Shown: piece by piece, positions 15,626-24,059 of the stretch
Layout of the letters: every line of letters starts with the position of its first letter
How positions within the stretch are numbered: position 1 is the first letter of the stretch
NCBI GenBank assembly: GCA_947586185.1
Contig: CANPXN010000014.1
Coordinates: forward strand, 1-61,658
Origin: an uncultured Clostridia bacterium
GTDB taxonomy: Bacteria; Bacillota; Clostridia; Oscillospirales; Ruminococcaceae
DNA: 61,658 nucleotides
Reading direction: 5' to 3'
Notes under the pieces: generated by a model
The model's database searches: none
Seen by the model: only the letters and a program-made list of their open reading frames with translations
Told to the model about the DNA's origin: nothing
Made by a program: the position numbers and the translations under genes

Positions 15626-17194
15626 TTATTTTTTGATTTTCTCAATCCTGCAAGTATGGCATTTGCAGTCCTTATCATAGTTGATTCCGACAAGCAAAAT
15701 TTCACCGGAGTAACCCTTCAGACAATCGACATATTGTTTTTGCTTGATTTGCTCCAATGCGCCATCGGCAGATTTATCATATTTAAGTTCAACGATCATT
15801 GCAGGATTACTGTTATTCTTTCTTGGTCTGAAAATCAAATCAGCAAATCCTTTTCCGGCAGGAAGTTCCCGTTCAATCGTGTAGGTTTTGCGTGCGGAAT
15901 AGTATGCAAGCGAAATCACACAGGAAAGGGAATTTTCATCGTTATATTTCAGAATTGAAGTATTATCACTGTGCGCTTTGTCTATCAGCTCCGCAACCTT
16001 TTTTTCATTGCAGTTCAGCGTTGCTTTCAAAAGTTCATCCGAAACTTTTATTGCTTTCATGACTTCTTCCCAACCGCCATCCTCAATTGAATTTATGAAT
16101 TCCTGAGCGACTTCGCTGTTGGGTATCCACACTTCTTTGGTATAAAAATCAAAGGTCAGATATCCGAGATGAACCAGCAGAGTGAAAATGTCATCCGCAC
16201 TTCTAAGTGTTGTCATATCGTTCTGAAATTTTCCGGGATTTATTTCAATTTTTTCGCCTGATATTAACTTTGTAACCTTGTCCTTCAAGCCGTCAAAATT
16301 CATCTCGATATAGACTTTCAGTGCCTCATAGGTTTCCGTTGAAGTCCAATAATTATCATAATCATGTCCTGTCATAGACATCACGACCGAACGTGGATTG
16401 TAGATTGAAATTCCTTTTAAATTATATCCGTCATACCAGCGTTTCGTTTCGTCAAACGGCATATTATATTCTTCACAAAGTGATTTCACTTCATTTTCTG
16501 TAAATCCGGTAAATTCCGCAAGTTCACGAGGATTTGTCATGGAAATTTCCGTAAACATATTAATCGCCGAATGCTCGCCGTATTTCTTTATCGGCAGAAT
16601 TCCGGTCATGTAAGCAAGGGCAACATAGCTCTGGTCTTTCAGAAAATTCCGCAGAAAATTCAAGTATTTTGTCTGTGCGTCGCTATCGCTTTTATGCATA
16701 CGGAATACGCAGTCCCACTCATCGATTATAAAAATAAAAGGTGTATTTGTCTGTGAAAAAATTGCAGCAATAACTTTTATTAGATTTTCACGTTTTGGAT
16801 AATGAATATTTTGATATTCATTTTTGAGTTCATCTATCAAATCTTCTTCAATAAATCCAATCATTTCTTCTATATTCTGTGATTCACCCAAGAAGTTCAC
16901 CATATTGATATGGATCACATTATATTTATTCAGATGCTTTTCAAAGGTTTCGGATTCTGAAATTTTCAGCCCGTAAAACATTTCTCTCGAATCGCAGCCA
17001 CGGCTGTAATATGCAGTAAGCATTTCAGCCGCCATTGATTTTCCGAATCTACGAGGTCTGCTGACGCAAATGTATTTTTGTTTGGTTTGCAAAACCTTAT
17101 TAGTATATTTTATAAGTTCACTTTTATCAACATATATCTCCGAATTTAGAGCTTCTTGGAAATCTGCTCCATTAGGATTCAGATAAATACCCAT
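15626..17194 (-). CDS. AAA-ATPase-like protein with DUF1703 (PD-(D/E)XK) domain
   Basis: A 522-residue protein. The N-terminal AAA-ATPase-like part begins Y-V-D-K-S-E-L-I and has a P-loop variant R-P-R-R-F-G-K-S near residue 47 and a Walker B-like I-F-I-I-D-E-W-D-C near residue 150. The C-terminal part has the DUF1703 nuclease-fold features: G-F-A-D-L-I-F-R-P-R followed by M-I-V-E-L-K-Y. This pairing (PF09820 with PF08011) is widespread and highly multiplied in gut Clostridia and Bacteroidetes; its role is unsettled, with defence or mobile-element function often suggested. I start at the ATG with GGAGGTG, not the longer frame. It is transcribed alone and is the first gene right of the 52-bp repeat. 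Confidence 0.85.
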   Translation of the reverse strand: MGIYLNPNGADFQEALNSEIYVDKSELIKYTNKVLQTKQKYICVSRPRRFGKSMAAEMLTAYYSRGCDSREMFYGLKISESETFEKHLNKYNVIHINMVNFLGESQNIEEMIGFIEEDLIDELKNEYQNIHYPKRENLIKVIAAIFSQTNTPFIFIIDEWDCVFRMHKSDSDAQTKYLNFLRNFLKDQSYVALAYMTGILPIKKYGEHSAINMFTEISMTNPRELAEFTGFTENEVKSLCEEYNMPFDETKRWYDGYNLKGISIYNPRSVVMSMTGHDYDNYWTSTETYEALKVYIEMNFDGLKDKVTKLISGEKIEINPGKFQNDMTTLRSADDIFTLLVHLGYLTFDFYTKEVWIPNSEVAQEFINSIEDGGWEEVMKAIKVSDELLKATLNCNEKKVAELIDKAHSDNTSILKYNDENSLSCVISLAYYSARKTYTIERELPAGKGFADLIFRPRKNNSNPAMIVELKYDKSADGALEQIKQKQYVDCLKGYSGEILLVGINYDKDCKCHTCRIEKIKK

Positions 17195-17326
17195 GCCCAC
17201 ACCTCCAATCGTTAATATAAGTATATCATTTTTTACACACAAAATCAAGCCGTTTACACAAACATTAAAGCAAAAAGACTTGAAAAATAAATTCAGCGGT
17301 ACATTTCATACCGCTGAATACAAAAA

Positions 17327-17596
17327 TCAATTTTCATTAAATTCATCAAGCATTCTCTGATACTCCTTTTCCTCGCAGTCGATATAGTCTTTGGCAAACT
17401 GCTCCACTTCTGCAAGGCTGTTTTTCACCAGTTCAAAATCAACTGCTGCTGAGAATACATCAATCTCAATCTTTTCGGATTCGTCCGAAAAAACCTCTAT
17501 CTTGAATCCTTCGCAGGCAACAAATTCACCATCCTCATTTTCTCTTGGCAAGTAATTATCCTGTGTTATCTTCACAAAAAATCCTTTATACTTCAT
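17327..17596 (-). CDS. Small acidic protein next to the amidoligase pair
   Basis: An 89-residue strongly acidic protein with no family I recognise. It begins M-K-Y-K-G-F-F-V-K-I, has alternating strands in the first half (F-K-I-E-V-F-S, I-E-I-D-V-F) and a helical, Glu-rich end. AGGAGGAAG precedes the ATG. It follows the cyclotransferase gene by 14 bases and so belongs to the amidoligase operon (amidoligase - cyclotransferase - this). Such a small partner could be a substrate or an accessory factor; this is inference. Confidence 0.6.
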   Translation of the reverse strand: MKYKGFFVKITQDNYLPRENEDGEFVACEGFKIEVFSDESEKIEIDVFSAAVDFELVKNSLAEVEQFAKDYIDCEEKEYQRMLDEFNEN

Positions 17597-17610
17597 TACG
17601 CTTCCTCCTA

Positions 17611-18123
17611 CTAAAAATCCATTTCAAAATCATCGTCAAAGTCAATATTTTCAAACTCGTCCACATCAAAATCCTCATTGAATTCTTCCTCTGCCAACTC
17701 CATTTGAAGCGAATCTTCCAGAGCTTTTTGCAGATAAGATTCGTCAAGACCGTTTTCTCTGTATCCCTGCAAAATCGTATTGTAATACTGCTGACTCGGC
17801 GGTGAAATCTCCCCACGGTTCATCAGATACGCCATGCCGTCATAAGATTTTCCGTTCAGTTCAAAAGGCATTTTTTCTTGCCTATAAAGTCGTGGCCAGC
17901 CTTCATATCTGTTAAGGTTTTGCAAATCCCTTTCGTCCAGTTCCCATATCAGAACCGGAACGCTTGCGTTTTCCTTTGGCACGATGGTGGCAACGCCCCT
18001 GAATTCCAATTCAAAATCCTTGATCTCAGATGTTCCCACAACTTTTGAATGCGGACACCTGAACGCCATTTGCTCCAGATTAATGTTACTGCCATAGGCA
18101 ATGTATAATTGCTTGTTTTTCAT
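17611..18123 (-). CDS. Gamma-glutamylcyclotransferase-like protein with acidic tail
   Basis: A 170-residue protein of the GGCT/AIG2-like fold. The substrate-loop motif Y-I-A-Y-G-S-N is at residues 7-13 and the likely catalytic Glu is in N-R-Y-E-G-W-P-R-L-Y near residue 72. Enzymes of this fold release 5-oxoproline from gamma-glutamyl amides. After about residue 140 comes a Glu/Asp-rich extension ending in F-D-D-D-F-E-M-D-F, which is not part of the enzyme fold and resembles the tails of other proteins here. It begins one base-pair turn after the amidoligase stop, with GGAGGA before the ATG. Amidoligase-cyclotransferase gene pairs are known from comparative genomics, where opposing roles in making and cutting glutamyl amides were proposed. 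Confidence 0.82.
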   Translation of the reverse strand: MKNKQLYIAYGSNINLEQMAFRCPHSKVVGTSEIKDFELEFRGVATIVPKENASVPVLIWELDERDLQNLNRYEGWPRLYRQEKMPFELNGKSYDGMAYLMNRGEISPPSQQYYNTILQGYRENGLDESYLQKALEDSLQMELAEEEFNEDFDVDEFENIDFDDDFEMDF

Positions 18124-18133
18124 AAATCCTCCA

Positions 18134-19252
18134 TCACATATTTAATTCAAACGTTTCTTCTTCCTCGAAATCCTCGTACTCCACAACCTCATCACATTCG
18201 CTTACTGTCGGCTCTGAAATTTCATCGGGTACATTTTCGATTTCTTGCCTATCCTCTGCTGTAGGCTCAACACGCTGGTCGGTGACCCGACTGGACATAT
18301 TACGTGCGGCGATTCTCTCAGCTTTAAGACGTTCCCTCTGCTTGATTGCATCTTCGGGGTGAAGCCACGCTATATTGCCCTCAAGATGAGAAAGCAGATG
18401 CTTACGGCAATTTTTAAACTCCGGTCCGTTCAAACCAATTCGGATCAGCCAACAGCGAAATGTATAACGTGGATTTTCGCTCTGAGTTACACGGGGACTT
18501 GCAGATTTCTGAGTCAGAGCTTGATTGCTTACCGCCAGTACCAGCGAGATATATGCTCTCAACACGCCGGCATTCAAGCTGCTATTGAAGGCTCTCACTT
18601 CGATGTTGTTGTCGGTGAATACCGGGTGTAAATTGAGGCATCTATATCTGGATAAATCGTAATGTGAGTGATAGTCAGAATTATCTCCGTACCACAGCCG
18701 TTTTATCGTCTGTAAATCCTTTGGTTTTTTCTTGTTTAGTTCTTCCAAAAATCGCTTATCAACCTTTTTACAATAGGTATTTTCACGATTTGAATTGACC
18801 TGCAAAGCCTGATACAGCATATCTTCTTTACTGGCAAAAATGTTCACCAAATTTCGCAGCGTTCGTGCGTCATAAGGATCAAAATCAATATGAATGTGGA
18901 TTCCGGTCGATTCGTTGCAGACTCCGCCGCTTCTCCTGATAGAACGTACAACCTCCTGTAAAAGAGCCATATCATTGTATTCCAGAATCGGAGTCACAAG
19001 CTCTACAGAATATTTTTTCGTTTCAGGATTCCCGTTTTTGTTTGTGCAGCGGATACTTGCGTCCGACATTATTTTCCAAAGCCTGTCCTGATTATCATAC
19101 ACATCATATCGGTCGTAACTGCCGCCAAAATGCCTTGGTACGCTGCCCAGAACCTTGCTTATCGCCTTTGCAGCATCCTCCCTTGTCAAGCCTGTACACT
19201 CCACTTCCACGCCGTACCGCTGCGTTTTTATCCCTTCAAAATTTCCTGACAA
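18134..19252 (-). CDS. Amidoligase family protein with acidic tail
   Basis: A 372-residue enzyme of the glutamine-synthetase-like amidoligase family. Diagnostic motifs are R-Y-G-V-E-V-E-C near residue 12, S-V-E-L-V-T-P near 80, G-I-H-I-H-I-D near 118 and R-C-L-N-L-H near 205 followed by E-V-R-A-F-N. These form the metal and ATP sites that join an amine to a carboxylate. The last 60 residues are low-complexity and acidic, ending E-E-E-E-T-F-E-L-N-M. I start at a TTG with GAGGGGAG 8 bases upstream, because the longer frame would run through the terminator at 19272-19306. The substrate is unknown; the acidic tails shared by element proteins are candidate acceptors (inference). Confidence 0.82.
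   Translation of the reverse strand: MSGNFEGIKTQRYGVEVECTGLTREDAAKAISKVLGSVPRHFGGSYDRYDVYDNQDRLWKIMSDASIRCTNKNGNPETKKYSVELVTPILEYNDMALLQEVVRSIRRSGGVCNESTGIHIHIDFDPYDARTLRNLVNIFASKEDMLYQALQVNSNRENTYCKKVDKRFLEELNKKKPKDLQTIKRLWYGDNSDYHSHYDLSRYRCLNLHPVFTDNNIEVRAFNSSLNAGVLRAYISLVLAVSNQALTQKSASPRVTQSENPRYTFRCWLIRIGLNGPEFKNCRKHLLSHLEGNIAWLHPEDAIKQRERLKAERIAARNMSSRVTDQRVEPTAEDRQEIENVPDEISEPTVSECDEVVEYEDFEEEETFELNM
18278..18291. repeat. GTCGG-TGAC-CCGAC palindrome inside the amidoligase gene
   Basis: This member of the TGAC-centred palindromes lies in the non-conserved C-terminal part of the gene. With flanks (18278-18297) it is identical over 20 bases, inverted, to 4364-4383. Confidence 0.4.
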
Positions 19253-19271
19253 ATAATCATCTCCCCTCAAT

Positions 19272-19306
19272 AAAAAACAGCCTGCAAAATCCAATTTGCA
19301 AGCTGC
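19272..19306 (-). terminator. Terminator of the recombinase operon
   Basis: On the minus strand CAGCTTGCAAA pairs with TTTTGCAGGCTG, followed by TTTTTTATT, just after the stop of the third recombinase gene. Its position argues for the short TTG start of the amidoligase. Confidence 0.7.
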
Positions 19307-19314
19307 ATTTTTTA

Positions 19315-20931
19315 TTATTCAATATCAGTTTTCACTTCATATCCGCCTTTGAAAATCACCAGTATTTCGGTCTTACTAAGAACTTTCACGCACTCTATCA
19401 ATTTACGGATAAGAACATTATCGAAGGTTTCCAACTCGAACTTTTCATGCTCTATCATATCCATGATCTTATCAAGCTTTGCCTGAGTTTGGGCGGAAGT
19501 TTTATTCTGAGATTTTAATATTTCCAACCGCTCGGTTAGCTGCTGTTCTTCTTGATACAGCCTTGAAAACTCGCTGTCAAGCTTGTCCTCGTCGCAGCCG
19601 CCCGAAGCGATTAAGCTGACTAAGTCAGTTCTTGCTTGGTCTATTTCCTTTAGCCGATTTTCGATGCTGATAATTTCCTCCTGTCCCTGACATTCCAGAA
19701 CCGTTCCGATATTCGCTTTCAGAATCCTCGCAATGTCGTCACGGCAGCAGTAGTAATTATTTATCGCTAGAATAATTCCTTTGTGAAGGTTTTCTTCTTT
19801 GATCGTAGGCGAATCGGGACAATATTTTTTGCCATGCTCCAGACGGCTGATACATCGCCAGACGACCTGTTTTTTCCCTCTCGCCGACCATGTGGTTCTG
19901 CGGTATGGAGTACCGCAGTGACCGCAGATAAGCAGTTCGGTAAGTGCGTATTTACTGGAGTATTTGCCTTGCTCAGTAACGGTTTTGTCGCTGATTTTAC
20001 GCTTACTGGAACGCCTTGCAAGCTCTTGTTGAACCCGATTAAAAGTATCTCTGTCGACTATCGGATCGTGGTGATCCGTCACCAGATACATGGGACGTTC
20101 TCCATGATTTTTCACGATTTTATGGGTTATGCAGTCAACTGTAAACGATTTTTGGAGCAGTGCATCGCCAACGTATTTTTCGTTTTGGAGAATCCTTGAA
20201 ATCGTGTTTGAACGCCACTCGATTTCGCCGTATTTATTAAGTTTGCCAAGACTTTTCAGCGTAACTGCAATCTCTTTCATGGAGAAGCCGTCAAGGAATA
20301 ATTTGAAAATCATCCGCACCGTTTCCGCTTCTTCGGGAACGATTTCCGGCTGTCCGTTATCGCCTCTTTTGTAGCCGAGGAGGTGCTTGTATTGGAACTG
20401 CACTTTACCTTCACGATAGGCTTTTTCCTTGCCCCAGCTAACATTTTTGCTGATTGATTCCGATTCTGCCTGAGCGAAACTGCCGTATAACGCTATCATA
20501 AATTCGCTTGTCATGGTCAAGGTATTGATATTTTCTTTTTCAAAAATCACTCCGATTCCAAGGTCTTTAAGCTGCCTTACATATTCAAGGCAATCAACGG
20601 TATTTCGAGCGAATCTTGATATGGACTTGGTAATTACCATATCGATTTTTTTGTTCTTGCACATACGGATCATGCGATTAAACTCTGTCCTTTTCTTGGT
20701 TTGCGTACCGCTGATTCCTTCGTCAGCAAAAATTCCGGCAAGAGTCCATTCCTTTTTTCTATTGATCAAGTCGGTGTAATAAGCGATCTGAACTTGATAT
20801 GAATTCTGTTGTTCCTCTTGTTCTGTGCTTACTCGGCAATAAGCAGCAACTCTTAGTTGGTGGTATTTATCACGGTTTATTTCCGTCTGTGCTTTCGCCG
20901 GAATTATTGTTACATTCGATGCTGTGGGCAT
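19315..20931 (-). CDS. Large serine recombinase (third of three in operon)
   Basis: A 538-residue recombinase. The catalytic Ser is in A-A-Y-C-R-V-S-T-E-Q near residue 31, and the arginine motif is I-S-R-F-A-R-N-T-V-D. Then come the recombinase domain (K-H-L-L-G-Y-K-R through N-E-K-Y-V-G-D), a zinc ribbon (C-G-H-C-G-T-P-Y ... W-R-C-I ... K-Y-C-P) and a C-terminal coiled coil. I start at the ATG preceded by GAGGAAGGA, giving a 62-base overlap with the gene before it. It resembles the first gene of the operon (21808-23343) in architecture but not closely in sequence. The two probably act on the same element; which one integrates cannot be read from the sequence. Confidence 0.9.
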   Translation of the reverse strand: MPTASNVTIIPAKAQTEINRDKYHQLRVAAYCRVSTEQEEQQNSYQVQIAYYTDLINRKKEWTLAGIFADEGISGTQTKKRTEFNRMIRMCKNKKIDMVITKSISRFARNTVDCLEYVRQLKDLGIGVIFEKENINTLTMTSEFMIALYGSFAQAESESISKNVSWGKEKAYREGKVQFQYKHLLGYKRGDNGQPEIVPEEAETVRMIFKLFLDGFSMKEIAVTLKSLGKLNKYGEIEWRSNTISRILQNEKYVGDALLQKSFTVDCITHKIVKNHGERPMYLVTDHHDPIVDRDTFNRVQQELARRSSKRKISDKTVTEQGKYSSKYALTELLICGHCGTPYRRTTWSARGKKQVVWRCISRLEHGKKYCPDSPTIKEENLHKGIILAINNYYCCRDDIARILKANIGTVLECQGQEEIISIENRLKEIDQARTDLVSLIASGGCDEDKLDSEFSRLYQEEQQLTERLEILKSQNKTSAQTQAKLDKIMDMIEHEKFELETFDNVLIRKLIECVKVLSKTEILVIFKGGYEVKTDIE

Positions 20932-21808
20932 TTTTATCCTTCCTCTCTGTAATATTTTTGATATGTACTCCGTTGATAAATTCAACCTCTATAGTACAAA
21001 AATGGCTTATCCAAATTCGTGAAATACACGCTTTGAACAAGCCAATATCTAACGTATTTAATTGTTCATGATTTTCAAGCAAACTGCGTATCTGCGCTGT
21101 TTTCTGCGGACTATCATTATAAGTGCAGCAGTCGTATTTCATTTCGGCAAGCCTAAAAATTTCAGATTTAATTCTATCGAAATCTACCTGTGACGAATCG
21201 GTCATCTGACTGATTTCATTTTGCTGACGGATCACATCAGCAGTAGGATAATATGTGCTTACCTCACCTCTTGATTCTATCAAATTTGAATTTGCAATCG
21301 CCGTATTTAAAACAGTCATAACTGCTCCGATAATCATCTGATCTGTAAGCTGATATTCAAGTTTGTAACATTCAGGATTTCTGCAATCCCATTTTGCAGA
21401 ACGGCTATTACCGCCTATTCTCGACAGTCTGTGACCGCATTCCAAGCAGTATGTACGGCTTCTGATCCCCTGCAGATCCTCCGGAATCATGCACATGGAA
21501 GTTGCTTTTGAGACACGTTTTTCATTTGCCTGATCAAAAAACTTTTCGCTGATTATCTGCGGATATTTGTCAGTACCCAAATACCTTTCATTTTCGATTA
21601 TCCGCTTGACCATGTTCTTGTTCCAACGTTCTGAATCCTCGGAATATCGGATTTTTTCTGACTCCATCAGCTTTGCGATTTGCATTAGGCTGCTGCCGTT
21701 TAGGTATTCTTCAAATATTTTGATGACCGCTTTTGATTCCTTAAAATCCACTGTAATTTCGCCGTTTTTCATGCAATAACCGAAGGGTATTGTGCGGTTT
21801 TTAGACAT
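20870..21808 (-). CDS. Recombinase-like protein lacking the resolvase catalytic domain
   Basis: A 312-residue protein that starts directly in the recombinase DNA-binding domain: R-T-I-P-F-G-Y near residue 5, W-N-K-N-M-V-K-R-I-I-E-N-E-R-Y-L-G near 65, then an intact zinc ribbon (Y-C-L-E-C-G-H-R ... W-D-C-R-N-P-E-C) and a C-terminal helical part. The roughly 140-residue catalytic domain with Ser and Arg is absent, and no remnant of it is seen upstream, where the gene overlaps the previous one by a single base (TAATG). AAGGAGC lies 8 bases before the ATG. The gene is therefore an intact, translationally coupled gene and not a truncation artefact. A DNA-bridging or directionality role is a reasonable inference. 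Confidence 0.82.
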   Translation of the reverse strand: MSKNRTIPFGYCMKNGEITVDFKESKAVIKIFEEYLNGSSLMQIAKLMESEKIRYSEDSERWNKNMVKRIIENERYLGTDKYPQIISEKFFDQANEKRVSKATSMCMIPEDLQGIRSRTYCLECGHRLSRIGGNSRSAKWDCRNPECYKLEYQLTDQMIIGAVMTVLNTAIANSNLIESRGEVSTYYPTADVIRQQNEISQMTDSSQVDFDRIKSEIFRLAEMKYDCCTYNDSPQKTAQIRSLLENHEQLNTLDIGLFKACISRIWISHFCTIEVEFINGVHIKNITERKDKNAHSIECNNNSGESTDGNKP

Positions 21809-23343
21809 TATATCAGCTCCTTAAATTTTAATCCGCCTATGACATAAAACTCCAACTCATTTTGGTTTATCACAACAATTTTCTTCACGATATTTTCAAA
21901 CGCCGACTCGTCAAATTCACTTATTGGAACATCTTGCTTTTCAAAGTAATCTGTCAGCATTTCGATTTGTTCAAGAGTTTTATCTTCATCGTCAATATGC
22001 GTGATTTTCTTTAGCTCCGACTGCAGTTTATTAACCTTTGCATTAAGCTCTGCAGTCTGCTCAAGGTACTTTGCATTGTCAAGAAATCCCTTTGTTTTCA
22101 GTCGAGCAAGTACATGAGTCTGTTCCTTGAGTTTGGCGATTTCTTTATGAATGTCCATTACATTGGAGTTACCGTTAAATTTGCGAAGTTTTAAATCATG
22201 CAATGCTGTTTGCAAAGGGATAAGAATCTGCTTATAATTGTACCATAGCTTGTTGTGGAGCACTATAAATGCACCGTAAATTTTACTTTCCAGAATCCTG
22301 CCGTTTTCGCACAAATCTGATTTTATATCATGTGTACGGCAAGTCCAGTAATATTTTTCTCCGCATTTTTTGAACTTATATGTCGCTCCGCATTTGGAAC
22401 AAATTATTTTTCCCGACATCATATGCCCGTCATTTGAATACGGCTTATGACGCTCCTTCAAAAGCCTCTGAACTGTTTCAAAAACTCTTTTTTCAACAAT
22501 TTGCGGATTGGTATCTGTCACATAATATTTAGGCTTTTCGCCGTAGTTACGCAATTTCAAATACGGCAAGGTTTCTGTTACATAATTTTTTTGGAACACT
22601 GCATCACCGATATACCGTTCATTTGTCAGAATATATTTTACAACATCGGCTGTCCATTTTCCCTGTAGCTGATTACTCGGAATATTATTTTCATTTAAAA
22701 TATCTGCTATTTTCAGCAAGCCGCAGCCGCTGATATACCAATTAAAAATTTGATTTACGATCTTTGCCTGAGTTTCATTCACTTCCAGTTCTCCATTTAT
22801 AATATTGAACCCAAACGGCGGACGGGCAATTTTATATGTGCCATTCTGCATTCTTTTCTGAACGCTCCAACGCATATTTTGCGACAAGGAAGTCGATTCC
22901 TCCTGCGCCAGACCGCCCATGATCGTTATCATCATTTCATCGGTCATATTAGCTGTATCTATGTTCTCCTTCTCAAAAAATATTGTGATCCCAAGGGATT
23001 TCAACTCTCTAACATTATTCAGACAATCCCTTGTATTTCGAGCAAATCGGCTGATTGATTTTGTATAAATCCTGTCGATCTTACCTTTTCTGCAATCCCT
23101 CATCATTCTTTGAAACTCGTCACGCTTGTCCTCACGAGTACCTGTCACACCTTCATCGGCATAAATATCGATTAGTTTTTCCGTTTCCGAATACTCAAAA
23201 ATCTGACCGTAATATCTTGTTTGAGCCATGAAAGAATTAAGCTGATCTTCACTGTCGGAACTTACTCTGCAATATGCGGCGCAGCGAATCATCGTACTTT
23301 TTTCTTCTGTTATTGTAGGCTGTATTACTGTTACTGTCGGCAT
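21808..23343 (-). CDS. Large serine recombinase (first of three in operon)
   Basis: A 511-residue recombinase. The catalytic Ser is in A-A-Y-C-R-V-S-S-D-S near residue 26, and the arginine motif I-S-R-F-A-R-N-T-R-D near 96. The recombinase domain begins R-P-P-F-G-F-N, the zinc ribbon is I-C-S-K-C-G-A-T-Y with W-T-C-R-T-H, and a coiled coil follows. I start at the ATG with GGAGGTG 7 bases upstream; the longer frame would begin at GTG three codons earlier. It heads a unit of three coupled recombinase-type genes, an arrangement that recalls multi-recombinase islands such as ccr loci, although those families are different. DUF3789, a 52-residue gene and mazF lie upstream on the same strand. Confidence 0.9.
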   Translation of the reverse strand: MPTVTVIQPTITEEKSTMIRCAAYCRVSSDSEDQLNSFMAQTRYYGQIFEYSETEKLIDIYADEGVTGTREDKRDEFQRMMRDCRKGKIDRIYTKSISRFARNTRDCLNNVRELKSLGITIFFEKENIDTANMTDEMMITIMGGLAQEESTSLSQNMRWSVQKRMQNGTYKIARPPFGFNIINGELEVNETQAKIVNQIFNWYISGCGLLKIADILNENNIPSNQLQGKWTADVVKYILTNERYIGDAVFQKNYVTETLPYLKLRNYGEKPKYYVTDTNPQIVEKRVFETVQRLLKERHKPYSNDGHMMSGKIICSKCGATYKFKKCGEKYYWTCRTHDIKSDLCENGRILESKIYGAFIVLHNKLWYNYKQILIPLQTALHDLKLRKFNGNSNVMDIHKEIAKLKEQTHVLARLKTKGFLDNAKYLEQTAELNAKVNKLQSELKKITHIDDEDKTLEQIEMLTDYFEKQDVPISEFDESAFENIVKKIVVINQNELEFYVIGGLKFKELI

Positions 23344-23415
23344 TTCTGTCACCTCCGTTTCACCAACAAGGATACCATAATTTTTGCCGAAATGGTATCA
23401 CCAAACCTGACAAAA

Positions 23416-23535
23416 TTAATCCTTAAAATCTGTCTGATTCATACATCTGTCTGTGTCTGACGCAGCCTTGCACAGACACATTGCAAACACTCCGGCAGTA
23501 CCGCCGATTACCAATCCAATTAAAAATCCAAACAC
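23416..23535 (-). CDS. DUF3789 family small membrane protein
   Basis: A 39-residue protein with one membrane segment: F-L-I-G-L-V-I-G-G-T-A-G-V-F then M-C-L-C-K-A-A-S-D-T-D-R. The G-V-F-x-M-C-L-C-x-A pattern is the DUF3789 signature, common beside recombinases in Firmicute elements. The start is GTG with GGGAGG 7 bases upstream; a longer frame exists but lacks a ribosome-binding site and would overlap the small gene upstream. Function unknown. Confidence 0.75.
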   Translation of the reverse strand: MFGFLIGLVIGGTAGVFAMCLCKAASDTDRCMNQTDFKD

Positions 23536-23548
23536 GTTAATTCCTCCC

Positions 23549-23707
23549 TTATGCAGCGTCCTGTGAGGACGGAAACTTTCTATAAATATCTTCTGTATTT
23601 TTAATGTTAAAATTCTGTTTTTCAGCTGATTCAAGAATTTTATCAAGTTTATCTGAAAATATTCTTGCCATAAAATCAATGTATTCAGCTTGTCCGAATT
23701 TAGTCAT
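23549..23707 (-). CDS. 52-residue soluble protein overlapping mazF
   Basis: A short frame beginning M-T-K-F-G-Q-A-E-Y-I-D-F and ending F-P-S-S-Q-D-A-A. It is helical and mixed in charge, with S-D-K-L-D-K-I-L-E-S in the middle. Its ATG overlaps the mazF stop by eight bases, with GGAG and the mazF tail serving as the translation signal, so it is probably coupled to mazF. I do not recognise the family. A role as antitoxin is possible but the order is atypical, since antitoxins usually precede the toxin. It is followed 13 bases later by the DUF3789 gene. Confidence 0.6.
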   Translation of the reverse strand: MTKFGQAEYIDFMARIFSDKLDKILESAEKQNFNIKNTEDIYRKFPSSQDAA

Positions 23708-24047
23708 TACTACCAACTCCTATACTTATTTTTACTGCCATATCAACCCTTTCCATAACTTCCAAACCAACAGAACCCACATATCTCAGCAGTCGGTTAC
23801 GATCAATAGTGCGTATCTGCTCAGCAAGCACAATTGAGTTCTTGGGCAGCAACTTTGAACCCCTGATATGAATATGCGTTGGCATATCAGGTTTTTTCGC
23901 CGCTGACAGCGGAAGAACCACAAGAGTTGGACTATACTTGTTTCCAACGTTATTCTGCACCACCAGAACAGGTCTGATACCGCCTTGTTCCGAGCCGATA
24001 ATTGGATCAAGATTGGCATAAAAAATATCTCCACGTTTTACAACCAT
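23700..24047 (-). CDS. MazF/PemK-type toxin (mRNA interferase)
   Basis: A 115-residue protein with the whole MazF fold: K-R-G-D-I-F-Y-A-N-L-D-P at residues 4-15, G-S-E-Q-G-G-I-R-P-V-L-V-V-Q near 18-31, then V-V-L-P-L-S-A and the V-L-A-E-Q-I-R-T-I-D core near 73. These residues form the RNA cleavage site of mRNA interferases. AAAGGAG lies 7 bases before the ATG. No mazE-type gene lies upstream; instead there is the structured region at 24060-24625. It may be an addiction module for the element with an unusual partner, or an orphan used in regulation. Confidence 0.88.
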   Translation of the reverse strand: MVVKRGDIFYANLDPIIGSEQGGIRPVLVVQNNVGNKYSPTLVVLPLSAAKKPDMPTHIHIRGSKLLPKNSIVLAEQIRTIDRNRLLRYVGSVGLEVMERVDMAVKISIGVGSND

Positions 24048-24059
24048 TTTGATTCTCCT

